The notes under the pieces are model-generated. The model made no database searches. It was not told the DNA's origin and saw only the letters and a list, made by a program, of their open reading frames with translations. Positions 42,282-49,758 of a stretch of 50,732 bases of DNA are shown here, one piece after another; within the stretch, counting starts at the first letter, position 1; every line of letters begins with the position of its first letter. Location of the stretch: assembly GCF_030848565.1 (NCBI RefSeq), contig NZ_JAVDDV010000012.1, positions 32,001 to 82,732 of the forward strand. The letters run 5' to 3'. This DNA comes from Natronolimnohabitans sp. A-GB9. Its GTDB lineage: Archaea; Halobacteriota; Halobacteria; Halobacteriales; Natrialbaceae. Position numbers and translations under genes: made by a program.

Positions 42282-43406
42282 ATGGAACTCACGAGTGAGC
42301 AGGAGCTGATCCGAGACACGATACGGGAGTTCGTCGAGAACGAAGTCGCCGAGGACGTTCGCGAAGCGGACGAAACGCAGGCGTTCCCCGAAGACGTCTG
42401 GGACGGGCTCGCGGAGTTGGACTTTACGGGAATGACCGTCCCCGAGGAGTACGGTGGGCTCGACGTCGACGAGGTCACGTACAGCCTCATCAACGAGGAG
42501 CTGGCCTACGGTCATCTCGCGGTCGCGACGGCGCTGTCGGTCCACTGTCTCGCGACGTCGTGTATCCGACAGTTCGGGACCGACGCCCACAAAGAGGAGT
42601 GGCTCCCCGAGATGGTCGACGGACGGCCGGTCGGGGCCTTTGCCCTCTCCGAACCCGAGGCGGGTTCGAACCCAGCCGAGATGAGTACGGAAGCCCGACT
42701 CGAGGGCGACGAGTACGTCATCAACGGGAAGAAACAGTGGATCACGAACGGCGAGCGAGCGGGCGTCGTCATCCTCTTTGCCAAGACCGATCGGGACGAC
42801 CCCGACACGGTCACGCAGTTTTTGGTGCCAAAAGACGTCGACGGCCTCGAGGTCGGGAAAAAAGAGGACAAACTCGGGCTCCGGGCCAGCGACACGACGA
42901 CGCTGATCTTCGACGACGTCCGGATCCCTGCCGAGAACCGCCTGACCGAGGTCGGTGACGGTCTCAAAGCCGCGTTCTCGATCCTGACTGGCGGTCGGAT
43001 CGCGATCGCAAGCCAGGCCGTCGGCGTCGCACAAGCAGCCTTAGACGCCGCGGTCGCGTACGCAAACGAGCGTGAACAGTTCGATCAGCCGATCATCGAA
43101 CACCAGGCGATCGGTCAGAAACTCGCCGACATGCAGACCGACGTCCAGGCGGCCCGACTGCTGACCCGCGACGCCGCACGGAAAAACGAGAGCGGCGTCG
43201 ATCCCAAGTCCGCGGCGATGGCGAAGTACTTCGCCAGCGAAACCGCGGTCGACGTCGCAAACGAGGCCGTCCAGGTCCACGGTGGCTACGGCTACACGAA
43301 GGACTTCGACGTCGAACGCTACTACCGTGACGCCAAGATCACGACGATCTACGAGGGAACCAGCGAGATCCAGAAGAAGATCATCGCTCGCCACCTCAAG
43401 GAGTAG
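42282..43406 (+). CDS. Acyl-CoA dehydrogenase 2
   Basis: 374 residues of short/branched-chain acyl-CoA dehydrogenase type. Motifs: GAFALSEPEAGSNPAEM, KQWITNGERAGV, EREQFDQPIIEHQAIGQKLADM, QVHGGYGYTKDFDVERYYRDAK and the catalytic Glu in TIYEGTSEIQKK. It is shorter than the enzyme at 38345 by the insert after the flavin loop. It introduces the C2-C3 double bond with electrons to ETF. Placed next to the CoA-transferase, 3-hydroxyacyl-CoA dehydrogenase and thiolase genes, it would start a beta-oxidation cycle. Confidence 0.95.
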   Translation: MELTSEQELIRDTIREFVENEVAEDVREADETQAFPEDVWDGLAELDFTGMTVPEEYGGLDVDEVTYSLINEELAYGHLAVATALSVHCLATSCIRQFGTDAHKEEWLPEMVDGRPVGAFALSEPEAGSNPAEMSTEARLEGDEYVINGKKQWITNGERAGVVILFAKTDRDDPDTVTQFLVPKDVDGLEVGKKEDKLGLRASDTTTLIFDDVRIPAENRLTEVGDGLKAAFSILTGGRIAIASQAVGVAQAALDAAVAYANEREQFDQPIIEHQAIGQKLADMQTDVQAARLLTRDAARKNESGVDPKSAAMAKYFASETAVDVANEAVQVHGGYGYTKDFDVERYYRDAKITTIYEGTSEIQKKIIARHLKE

Positions 43407-43595
43407 GGCCAATCCGCATCTCGACGATCGTGGCGAGCCTCGAGCGACCAGTGCGGTTGCTCTACGGACCACTCGAGCGATCACAATCAGTACAACGGCG
43501 CGCGCCGGCAGGCAGCCGAGAACAGCGAGGCTGCCTGCCAAAATCGTGCGAGGGATAAGCGAGTGAGCATCGCGAACGAGCGAATCGGCTGGGGA

Positions 43596-43718
43596 GGGCG
43601 TGGTAACGCCCTGTTGTCACGATAGCAGGACGCTTTGTTCGCGGCCATTTCAAAGACGCTGATCCACATCCCTCGAAGACGCCGATCCAGTCCCCCAAAG
43701 ATACTGATCTACGAGCAT
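43596..43718. repeat. Small hairpin and threefold degenerate 23-bp repeat
   Basis: GGGCGT (43596-43601) pairs with ACGCCC (43606-43611) in a 4-nt-loop hairpin. Then CAAAGACGCTGATCCA (43651), CGAAGACGCCGATCCA (43674) and CAAAGATACTGATCTA (43696) repeat at 22-23 bp spacing. The surrounding 440 bp have no gene. Confidence 0.55.
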
Positions 43719-43768
43719 CTATAGCGCAGTAGCGTCTCGAAAACGGGTATCCGAAATCGCAACGGAGT

Positions 43769-43849
43769 CATACGGTCTACTGTAGTCAATTACCGCCGAT
43801 CGCCGATCCCATCCTGGCGATCGGCGGTAACCAGTTACAGCAGTCCGTA
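43769..43849. repeat. Stop-anchored palindromic repeat, best-formed copy
   Basis: Outer arms ATACGGTCTACTGTA and TACAGCAGTCCGTAT. Inner perfect 15-bp stem TTACCGCCGATCGCC (43790-43804) with GGCGATCGGCGGTAA (43816-43830). Minus strand reads TGA TACGGACTGCTGTAAC at the stop of the 3-hydroxyacyl-CoA dehydrogenase gene. Confidence 0.88.
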
Positions 43850-44704
43850 TCAGTCGTACTCGTAGAACCCTTTCCCGGTCTTTTTCCCGAGTTCGCCCGC
43901 CTCGACCTTCCGCTTGAGAAGATAGGCAGGCTTGTACCGATCACCGAGTTCCTCGTGGAGCGTCTCGGATGCGTGGAGACAGACGTCGAGGCCGATATGA
44001 TCTGCAAGCGTCAGCGGCCCCATCGGTACGTTCGTCCCGAGTTCCATCCCCGCGTCGATGTCGTCCTTGCTCGCAACGCCTTCGTCGTACGCTCGAATCC
44101 CCTCGTTGATCCAGGGCATCAGGATCCGGTTCGTCACGAAGCCGGGTTTGTCGTCCGACTCCCAGGTCGTCTTCCCCAGGTCTTCCGAGAGGTCGTGTGC
44201 TAGCTCGACGACCGCCGGCGTCGTCTTCTCGCCGACGACGACCTCGACACCCTCCATCACCGGAACCGGGTTCATGAAGTGCAGCCCGACGACGCGTTCG
44301 GGACGGTCGGTCGCACTGGCGATCGAGGTAATCGAGAGCGTACTCGTGTTCGTCGCCAACACCGCATCGTCGTCCATCACCTCGTCGAGATCCTCGAAAA
44401 CGTCCTGCTTGATCTCGAGGTCTTCGACGGCAGCCTCGACGACGATGTCACAGTCGGCGAGGTCCTCGAGGTCGGTCGTTCCCTCGATCCGATCGGTGAT
44501 CGTCGCCGGCTCTTCCTCGAGTTCGTCGCGGTCCTCGAGTCGGGCGAGACTCGACTCGATCGAGTCGAAGCCGTTCTCGACGAACTCCTGTTCGATGTCG
44601 CGCATCACGACGTCGTAGCCGTTCGTGGCGGCGACCTGTGCGATACCACTGCCCATCGTTCCCGCGCCGACGACACCGACGCGGTCGATCGTCTCGACGT
44701 TCAT
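43850..44704 (-). CDS. 3-hydroxyacyl-CoA (3-hydroxybutyryl-CoA) dehydrogenase
   Basis: 284 residues from ATG 44704 (MNVETIDRVGVVGAGTMGSGIAQVAATNGYDVV). GAGTMGSG is the NAD-binding loop. VGLHFMNPVPVMEGVEVV contains the catalytic His, and the C-terminal domain has GPLTLADHIGLDVCLHA and GKKTGKGFYEYD. Single-function HBD type without hydratase domain. It oxidises 3-hydroxyacyl-CoA to 3-ketoacyl-CoA for the thiolase encoded divergently. A CACTTATATG box 24-33 bp upstream supports this start. Confidence 0.95.
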   Translation of the reverse strand: MNVETIDRVGVVGAGTMGSGIAQVAATNGYDVVMRDIEQEFVENGFDSIESSLARLEDRDELEEEPATITDRIEGTTDLEDLADCDIVVEAAVEDLEIKQDVFEDLDEVMDDDAVLATNTSTLSITSIASATDRPERVVGLHFMNPVPVMEGVEVVVGEKTTPAVVELAHDLSEDLGKTTWESDDKPGFVTNRILMPWINEGIRAYDEGVASKDDIDAGMELGTNVPMGPLTLADHIGLDVCLHASETLHEELGDRYKPAYLLKRKVEAGELGKKTGKGFYEYD

Positions 44705-44727
44705 CACGTGTGTCTGTTCGGACGACT

Positions 44728-44737
44728 CATATAAGTG
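44728..44737 (-). promoter_or_regulatory. TATA box of the 3-hydroxyacyl-CoA dehydrogenase gene
   Basis: CACTTATATG on the minus strand, 24-33 bp upstream of ATG 44704, fits a leaderless promoter. The divergent thiolase has its own TCTATAACC box at 44808-44816. Confidence 0.6.
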
Positions 44738-44845
44738 TGCCGGCTGTATGGACGTGAAACTGACTGCCAATTCCGTAGCGCCGTTCGTATCGGCTGGGTT
44801 CGACACATCTATAACCATATCTGTACAATCAATTCACGGTAGCAA

Positions 44846-46012
44846 ATGTCGAATACGATCATCGCGGGAACAGGCATGACTCCGTTCGGACCACACCAGG
44901 ATCGGACGGGGCGGGACATGTTTGCAGCGGCGGGACGCGCCGCCCTCGACGATGCCGGACTCGAGCCCGAGGACGTAGACGAGGTGTTTTACGGGAACTT
45001 CGTCGGGACGATCACCGAAAATCAGGGCCACCAGGGTCCCATCGCCGCGGAGGCACTCGGAACGACGGCTCCGAGCAGGCGCGTCGAAAGCGCGTGTGCC
45101 TCGAGTGGGGCGGCGATCCGCGACGCCGTTCGGGCGGTCCGAAGCGGCGACTCCGACGTCGTCGTCGCCGGTGGGATGGAACGAATGAGCAACGTTGGAA
45201 CCGCCGGCGCGACCGACGCACTCGCCCGTGCAGCCGACGATCTCCACGAGATCAGGGCCGGTATCACGTTCCCCGCGGCGTACGCCTTGATGGCACAGGC
45301 GTATTTCGATCGCTTCGGTGGCAGCCACGAGGACCTCGCTCACATCGCCGTCAAGAACCACGAGAACGCACTCGTCAACGACCACGCACACTTCCAGCAG
45401 GCGATTTCTGTCGACGACGTCATCGAAGCGCCCGAAGTGGCGGCGCCGCTTGGGCTGTACGACGCCTGCCCGATCAGCGACGGTGGGGCTGCGCTCGTGC
45501 TCACGTCCGCGGAGTACGCCGCCGAACACGACCTCGAGACGACGGTCGCGATCACGGGATCGGGACACGGCGGCGATACGATGGCCTTACAGGATCGACG
45601 GGAGCTCGCGAAGACGCCGGCGACCCGCGACGCCGCCGAGGAGGCCTACGACGACGCCGACGTCGGCCCATCCGACGTCGATCTCGTGGAGGTCCACGAC
45701 TGCTTTACGATCGCGGAAGTCCTCGCACTCGAGGGACTCGGACTCTACAGCTATGGAGAGGGGATCGGTGCGGCCCGCCGCGGCGAAACCTGTCGGGACG
45801 GCAGGCTTCCGGTGAACCTCTCGGGCGGCCTCAAAGCGAAGGGCCATCCTGTCGGTGCGACCGGCGCAGCCCAGCTCATCGCGGTGGCCTCGCTGCTCGA
45901 GGGATCGCATCCGCGCGCTGACGCCGTCGAAGACGCAACGCTTGGCGTCGCCCACAATGCTGGCGGCACGGTCGCCAGTGCGACGGTTCACGTTTTGGAG
46001 GTGGTTGCATGA
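44846..46012 (+). CDS. SCP2-type thiolase (acetyl-CoA acetyltransferase family)
   Basis: 388 residues. Nucleophile Cys84 lies in VESACASSGAAI. VHDCFTIAEVLALEGLGL is the HDCF motif of SCPx/archaeal thiolases, and GGLKAKGHPVGATGAAQL holds the second catalytic His. It lacks the Cys of the CxG motif found in bacterial degradative thiolases, as archaeal ones do. Archaeal thiolases of this group work with a DUF35 OB-fold partner, encoded just downstream. The stop TGA (46010-46012) overlaps an ATG at 46009, now the first unit of a 51-bp tandem repeat. Confidence 0.94.
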   Translation: MSNTIIAGTGMTPFGPHQDRTGRDMFAAAGRAALDDAGLEPEDVDEVFYGNFVGTITENQGHQGPIAAEALGTTAPSRRVESACASSGAAIRDAVRAVRSGDSDVVVAGGMERMSNVGTAGATDALARAADDLHEIRAGITFPAAYALMAQAYFDRFGGSHEDLAHIAVKNHENALVNDHAHFQQAISVDDVIEAPEVAAPLGLYDACPISDGGAALVLTSAEYAAEHDLETTVAITGSGHGGDTMALQDRRELAKTPATRDAAEEAYDDADVGPSDVDLVEVHDCFTIAEVLALEGLGLYSYGEGIGAARRGETCRDGRLPVNLSGGLKAKGHPVGATGAAQLIAVASLLEGSHPRADAVEDATLGVAHNAGGTVASATVHVLEVVA

Positions 46013-46166
46013 GCACTGCGAATGCAACGATACCAGCGCTTTGCTCTGGGAGTGGTTGCATGAGCACTGCGAATGCAACGATACCAGCGCTTTGCTCTGG
46101 GAGTGGTTGCATGAGCGCTGCGAATGCAACGATACCAGCGTCCACGCTGGAGGTGGTTGCATGAGC
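45996..46166 (+). repeat. 51-bp tandem repeat separating thiolase and DUF35 genes
   Basis: GTGGTTGCATGAGC starts at 46001, 46052, 46103 and 46153, giving periods of 51, 51 and 50 bp. Units 1 and 2 are identical; unit 3 differs at one base in its first 38 and ends with a new copy of the thiolase tail. The 19-mer TGGAGGTGGTTGCATGAGC is present at both edges (45996-46014 and 46148-46166). Each unit contains an inverted repeat GTTGCAT and ATGCAAC around an 11-nt loop, with a start codon in the left arm. There are no spacers, so it is not CRISPR. Confidence 0.92.
46009..46164 (+). CDS. Possible repeat-encoded 51-residue peptide
   Basis: The tandem repeat is open in the ATG frame: two copies of MSTANATIPALCSGSGC and a third, altered one ending STLEVVA. 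Its ATG overlaps the thiolase TGA and its TGA overlaps the DUF35 ATG, so translation could pass along the chain by ATGA coupling. Composition (rare ATA codons, Cys, not acidic) is unlike host proteins, so it may be only a translational bridge or untranslated. Confidence 0.3.
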   Translation: MSTANATIPALCSGSGCMSTANATIPALCSGSGCMSAANATIPASTLEVVA

Positions 46167-46544
46167 GACGTCCGCGACGGCGCGTTCGACGAGTTCCTCG
46201 ACGCCCTCGAGGAAGGGGACGGCTACTACCTCGAGTGTTCGAACGGACACGGACTCCTCCCGCCGCGACGGGTCTGTCCCCACTGTGGCGATCGCGAACT
46301 GACACGGCGACCGCTCCCGGCGACCGGCGAGATCGTCACGCACACGTCGGTCGCCGTGCCGACGCCACAGTTCGACGACGACGCGCCATACGTCACGGCG
46401 ATCGCGTCGTTCGGTCCCGTCAGGATAACAGGTATCGTCGCCGATGCCGACCGAACCGACGTCGAGATCGGGCAACCAGTGGCCGTCGACGTCGAAGCAA
46501 ACGCGACGACGGGTGAACGAACGATCACGTTCCGACTCCAGTAG
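46161..46544 (+). CDS. DUF35 OB-fold protein, thiolase partner
   Basis: 127 residues from ATG 46161. An N-terminal helix and rubredoxin-like zinc ribbon (LECSNGHGLLPPRRVCPHCGDREL; one CxxC and a C-x3-H pair) are followed by an OB fold (GEIVTHTSVAVPTPQFDD ... ITGIVADADRTDVEIGQPVAVDVE). Such proteins clamp thiolases and bind acyl-CoA, channelling intermediates. Originally it must have overlapped the thiolase stop by ATGA; 152 bp of repeat now lie between, and the ATGA is regenerated. Confidence 0.92.
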   Translation: MSDVRDGAFDEFLDALEEGDGYYLECSNGHGLLPPRRVCPHCGDRELTRRPLPATGEIVTHTSVAVPTPQFDDDAPYVTAIASFGPVRITGIVADADRTDVEIGQPVAVDVEANATTGERTITFRLQ

Positions 46545-46728
46545 TAGAGCGTATGAGCGGCGATCTGTAAGGGGTAGTGATCGCTGAGTGCAGACGACTC
46601 ACTTGCGCTCGCTTCGCTCACGGGTCACTTTGCTCCCCGTTCGCCAGTCCGAGGTCCCCCCACGTTGGCCTCGCTTCGCTCACGGCGTGTCGATCGACCG
46701 CTCGAGAACTCAATCAGAACTATTCCAT

Positions 46729-46974
46729 TCAAGCTACCATAATAATGAACAGTATAGTGAAGTAGCCAACAACCCCAATCCGACCCACGAAACGCCGTTC
46801 ATCAGATTGAATTTCCAGACCATAGAGCGTAAATCCAACCATTAGTGTTAAAAGAAGAAGTATAGACACCACGCTCTCGAAAAATACGAAAAGTAATATA
46901 ATTGAGATATATGCCAATATAATACCATCCATAATTCGTTCATGACTTGGTATGGAATACGTCTTATTCCCCAT
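46729..46974 (-). CDS. Small membrane protein in AT-rich island
   Basis: 81 residues from ATG 46974 (a TTG 12 bases upstream is in frame). Two long hydrophobic stretches, GIILAYISIILLFVFFESVVSILLLLTLMVGF and GVVGYFTILFIIMVA, make it a 2-3-pass membrane protein. No family recognised. The AT-rich codon use (many ATA, TTA) is unlike the window's core genes and suggests acquired DNA. Confidence 0.6.
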   Translation of the reverse strand: MGNKTYSIPSHERIMDGIILAYISIILLFVFFESVVSILLLLTLMVGFTLYGLEIQSDERRFVGRIGVVGYFTILFIIMVA

Positions 46975-47178
46975 ATTTTCTCTCAACGTGATTCAGTATT
47001 AAATGTTGGGATAAATAACAAACACAGTCAACCATTGGTTTTTCGATTCTAAAGGAAGTCATAGAGAGTTCTCAAAGAATTGATTTCGAGTGACTCTTCG
47101 ATAAATAGCGCCGACAGTAGATATGCAAACTGAACGATAACCCGAAAGCATATGTCTCCTCGATAAGGAATTTGCTAT

Positions 47179-47427
47179 ATGCCTGCATTCGGAATCGGTG
47201 CCCCCATCTACCTTGCCATCCAAGCGTTCATTGCACGCTTCGTATATCGTGAGGCTTCAACTCACAACCGCCGCTCGCCGCTTGTTTTAGCCGGTAGCAT
47301 CTTTATCCTGAGTATCGCTGCTGTGTTTATCGTGGGTAGTATTCTACTTGTTCTCCTTGTCGAAGCAGTGGCTATTATACTGTACCGTGCTGGTACATCT
47401 AGAAATGAGTCACCTACTACTCAATAA
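47179..47427 (+). CDS. Small membrane protein in AT-rich island
   Basis: 82 residues: MPAFGIGAPIYLAIQAFIARFVYRE, a short basic loop, then two further hydrophobic segments (PLVLAGSIFILSIAAVF and VGSILLVLLVEAVAIILY). Three-pass membrane protein, no family recognised. It is divergent from the gene at 46729, and the region between is AT-rich. Length and composition resemble orphan halovirus or plasmid proteins, which is inference. Confidence 0.6.
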   Translation: MPAFGIGAPIYLAIQAFIARFVYREASTHNRRSPLVLAGSIFILSIAAVFIVGSILLVLLVEAVAIILYRAGTSRNESPTTQ

Positions 47428-48317
47428 TCAAATCTAAACAAAAGTAGGATTCTGATCAGAGGCGTCGAGACGTCCCATTCGAAGATTGAACTAGCTCTCG
47501 TGCTGCATCGCTTCAGCAGTCAGTTCCTCCTTATCTGGTGTGGATTCAACAGATCCGCCTGAACCGCACTCGAGTAAGCATCATAGATATTACTATAAGC
47601 GAAATCACCAGACGTAGTTGTTCAAAAGTACACAATATAATCAACTGCACACCGCAGCAGATACCCCTCCTATTACTCATCGTTTCGGTGGTGTGGCTGA
47701 CGAACCGTCCTGGTTGAAGAGAACCTGCAGTGCTTTCACAACTCCTAAATAAACTGTGAGCTATCAGAGCAGCGTAAATAATTCCTACAATTTTGTTACA
47801 AATACGAGGCTGAATATCGAAATTGTGCTACGATCTACTGATGGCCGAGCAGAACGAAATCAGGATCTACAAATCGGTACAACATCCCATATGAACTAAC
47901 AATACAAAATATGGGTGTACTGGGTATGTGAATCAAATGTTATAATAATGCTTGGATGAAGATTCGTATAGATTTGTATATCGATCGATATTGCGATTAT
48001 GGAGCAATACTATGGGTCGGAAATCAGTATCTTGTTATGATAGTTCAGCTATTACCATATGGAACTGTTCCGGGTCTCGAGGCCGAAGAACGGGATCGAG
48101 GTTTCGAACCAGTGGACCAGCGAGTGGCCCAGCATCGTCACGACCGCGACCGAACGATATTCGATAGAATTCGGACGGGGTACTGTCCCCCGGTCACTCG
48201 AGTGACGTGACGGTCACTAATCCTATCGGGGCCCAGACAGTAGCTGTCCGATAGTCCCTCGTTGTCTCTCGCCGCCGGTGGCGGCCGTTCACGTGCGATC
48301 GGGTAGCGCCGTCCGTA
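47428..48317. other. AT-rich intergenic region, no gene seen
   Basis: About 890 bp. The left 600 bp are AT-rich with no credible gene; the right part returns to high GC. A short open frame at 47956-48210 has mixed composition and no support. CGGACGGCG near 48312 is the degenerate repeat arm at the malate synthase stop. Confidence 0.6.
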
Positions 48318-49628
48318 TCATCCGACGACCAGCGCGCGTTCGACGAGGTCCTCACCGTAGATCTCCGCTAACTTCTCGTGTTGATCGGGCCGGTTCTCGT
48401 AAACGTCCTGGAACAGCGTGATCGGCGTCTGGGCGGCCTGATACGTGGCCTCGTCCCACATGCGGTCGTTGCTGATATCGACTTCGATACCGTCGATGGC
48501 AAGCGTCGCGGATCGCTCCATGGCGATCGCACCCTTGCCGGCTTCTTTGGCCGCTTCGAACTCCTCCATCGAGTCGACGATATCGTTCAGACTCGGGATA
48601 TAGGAGGTCCGATCCAGCAGTTCCTGGGTGAGCTCGTCGCCGTCGAGTTCACGTTCGTCACTGCCGACGCGAAGCCGGTATCGGTCGTCGCTCGCTTCCT
48701 CGAGGTCGATCTCGTCGCCGTCGTACACGTAACGACCGTCTTCCTCCTCGAGTTCGACCTCTCGGTCGTCGACCTCGAGGTGCCAGCTGCCGGTCTCGGG
48801 TGGCAGCGGTGACTTATTGGCCTCGACGACCTGGCCGGGAGTCAGCGACCAGATACCGAGCATCCCTTTGGCCTGGTTTTCGGTCATGCGCTCGTGGTAG
48901 CCGTCGACGTCACGGATGTCGTCGTACGGGCCGTCGATCGCGATCAGCCCGGCCGCGCTCGCACCACGGGAGGTGTTGTGGCGAAGTTCGGGCCACGGCG
49001 GCAGTTCACCAGTGGGCGTGATCGCGCGCATGTCCTTGGTGTAGTCGACCTCGCCATCGACGAGCAGAAACAGGCGCTCTAAGTTGTTCGAGGGGTTGCC
49101 CATCTCCTCGCGAAGGTCGGCGAGTGCCAGTTCGGCCTCCCCACTCTCGACGATGACCGACATGGCCAGGCTTCCCTCGGGCAACCCGTACTCGTTTTCG
49201 ACGATCGTGACGAACTCGTCGGCCTTCTTCCAGTCGTCGATGTCACCGACTTCCGGAATCACGAACCCATCGAGGTGTTCGACGGCGCCGTTGTCGGGGT
49301 CGGCGAGTTCCAGGATCTGCTGAAAGCCCTGATATCGAGTGGTGGGACTCTCCCGGTGCCAGACGACACGGGGGTGAATCTCGCCGGGGAAGTCGGCCCC
49401 GTGTTCGGAGATCACGTCGATCATGTTCTCGACCCCTTCATCACGCATCGAGGGCGCCGTCGCGTCCTCGTTGTCCGGCACCCAGACGTCCGGAGCTTCC
49501 ATTCCCCGAAGCTGGGCAGCTCGCCGTAGCATCTTGGCAGAGTCGTCCTCTCCTTCCACGGCAGTCGGTGTAGTAAAGAACGTACGAACGAATTTCCGGT
49601 CGTGAAGACGATCGGTATGGGTACTCAT
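48318..49628 (-). CDS. aceB: Malate synthase, haloarchaeal type
   Basis: 436 residues. The sequence is of the haloarchaeal malate synthase class (HpcH/HpaI aldolase-related), distinct from bacterial AceB/GlcB. Key strings are DVWVPDNEDATAPSMRDE, GEIHPRVVWHRESP, FVIPEVGDIDDWKK, LFLLVDGEVDYTKDMRA, ELRHNTSRGASAAGL and GMLGIWSLTPGQV. It condenses glyoxylate with acetyl-CoA to malate, the final step of the glyoxylate or methylaspartate cycle, so acetyl-CoA made by the neighbouring beta-oxidation genes can be assimilated. An ATATTAAAG-type TATA box lies 27-36 bp upstream. The TGA is followed by TACGGACGGCG. Confidence 0.93.
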   Translation of the reverse strand: MSTHTDRLHDRKFVRTFFTTPTAVEGEDDSAKMLRRAAQLRGMEAPDVWVPDNEDATAPSMRDEGVENMIDVISEHGADFPGEIHPRVVWHRESPTTRYQGFQQILELADPDNGAVEHLDGFVIPEVGDIDDWKKADEFVTIVENEYGLPEGSLAMSVIVESGEAELALADLREEMGNPSNNLERLFLLVDGEVDYTKDMRAITPTGELPPWPELRHNTSRGASAAGLIAIDGPYDDIRDVDGYHERMTENQAKGMLGIWSLTPGQVVEANKSPLPPETGSWHLEVDDREVELEEEDGRYVYDGDEIDLEEASDDRYRLRVGSDERELDGDELTQELLDRTSYIPSLNDIVDSMEEFEAAKEAGKGAIAMERSATLAIDGIEVDISNDRMWDEATYQAAQTPITLFQDVYENRPDQHEKLAEIYGEDLVERALVVG

Positions 49629-49654
49629 GAGTGCAGTTGACAGTATTACGTTCT

Positions 49655-49664
49655 AATATTAAAG
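49655..49664 (-). promoter_or_regulatory. TATA box of the malate synthase gene
   Basis: CTTTAATATT on the minus strand, 27-36 bp upstream of ATG 49628, in the gap after the upstream IclR gene. Confidence 0.6.
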
Positions 49665-49758
49665 TCGTTTGGTAGCAACCAACACTACGTCTCGAGCGTG
49701 ATGGGTTCGCTCTCTCGAGTCAAGAGAGCAAAGCGCGAAACGTGTCGCCGTCGGCGTA

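Noticed and set aside
46001-46166. CRISPR array
   Set aside because: The repeats are directly tandem with no unique spacers and no cas genes are present.
46609-46690. CTCGCTTCGCTCACG written twice
   Set aside because: A short string that is common by chance in haloarchaeal intergenic DNA; two copies are not enough to call an element.
47956-48210. Small plus-strand gene
   Set aside because: The first half is AT-rich and the second is host-like shadow sequence; no domain, promoter or operon support.
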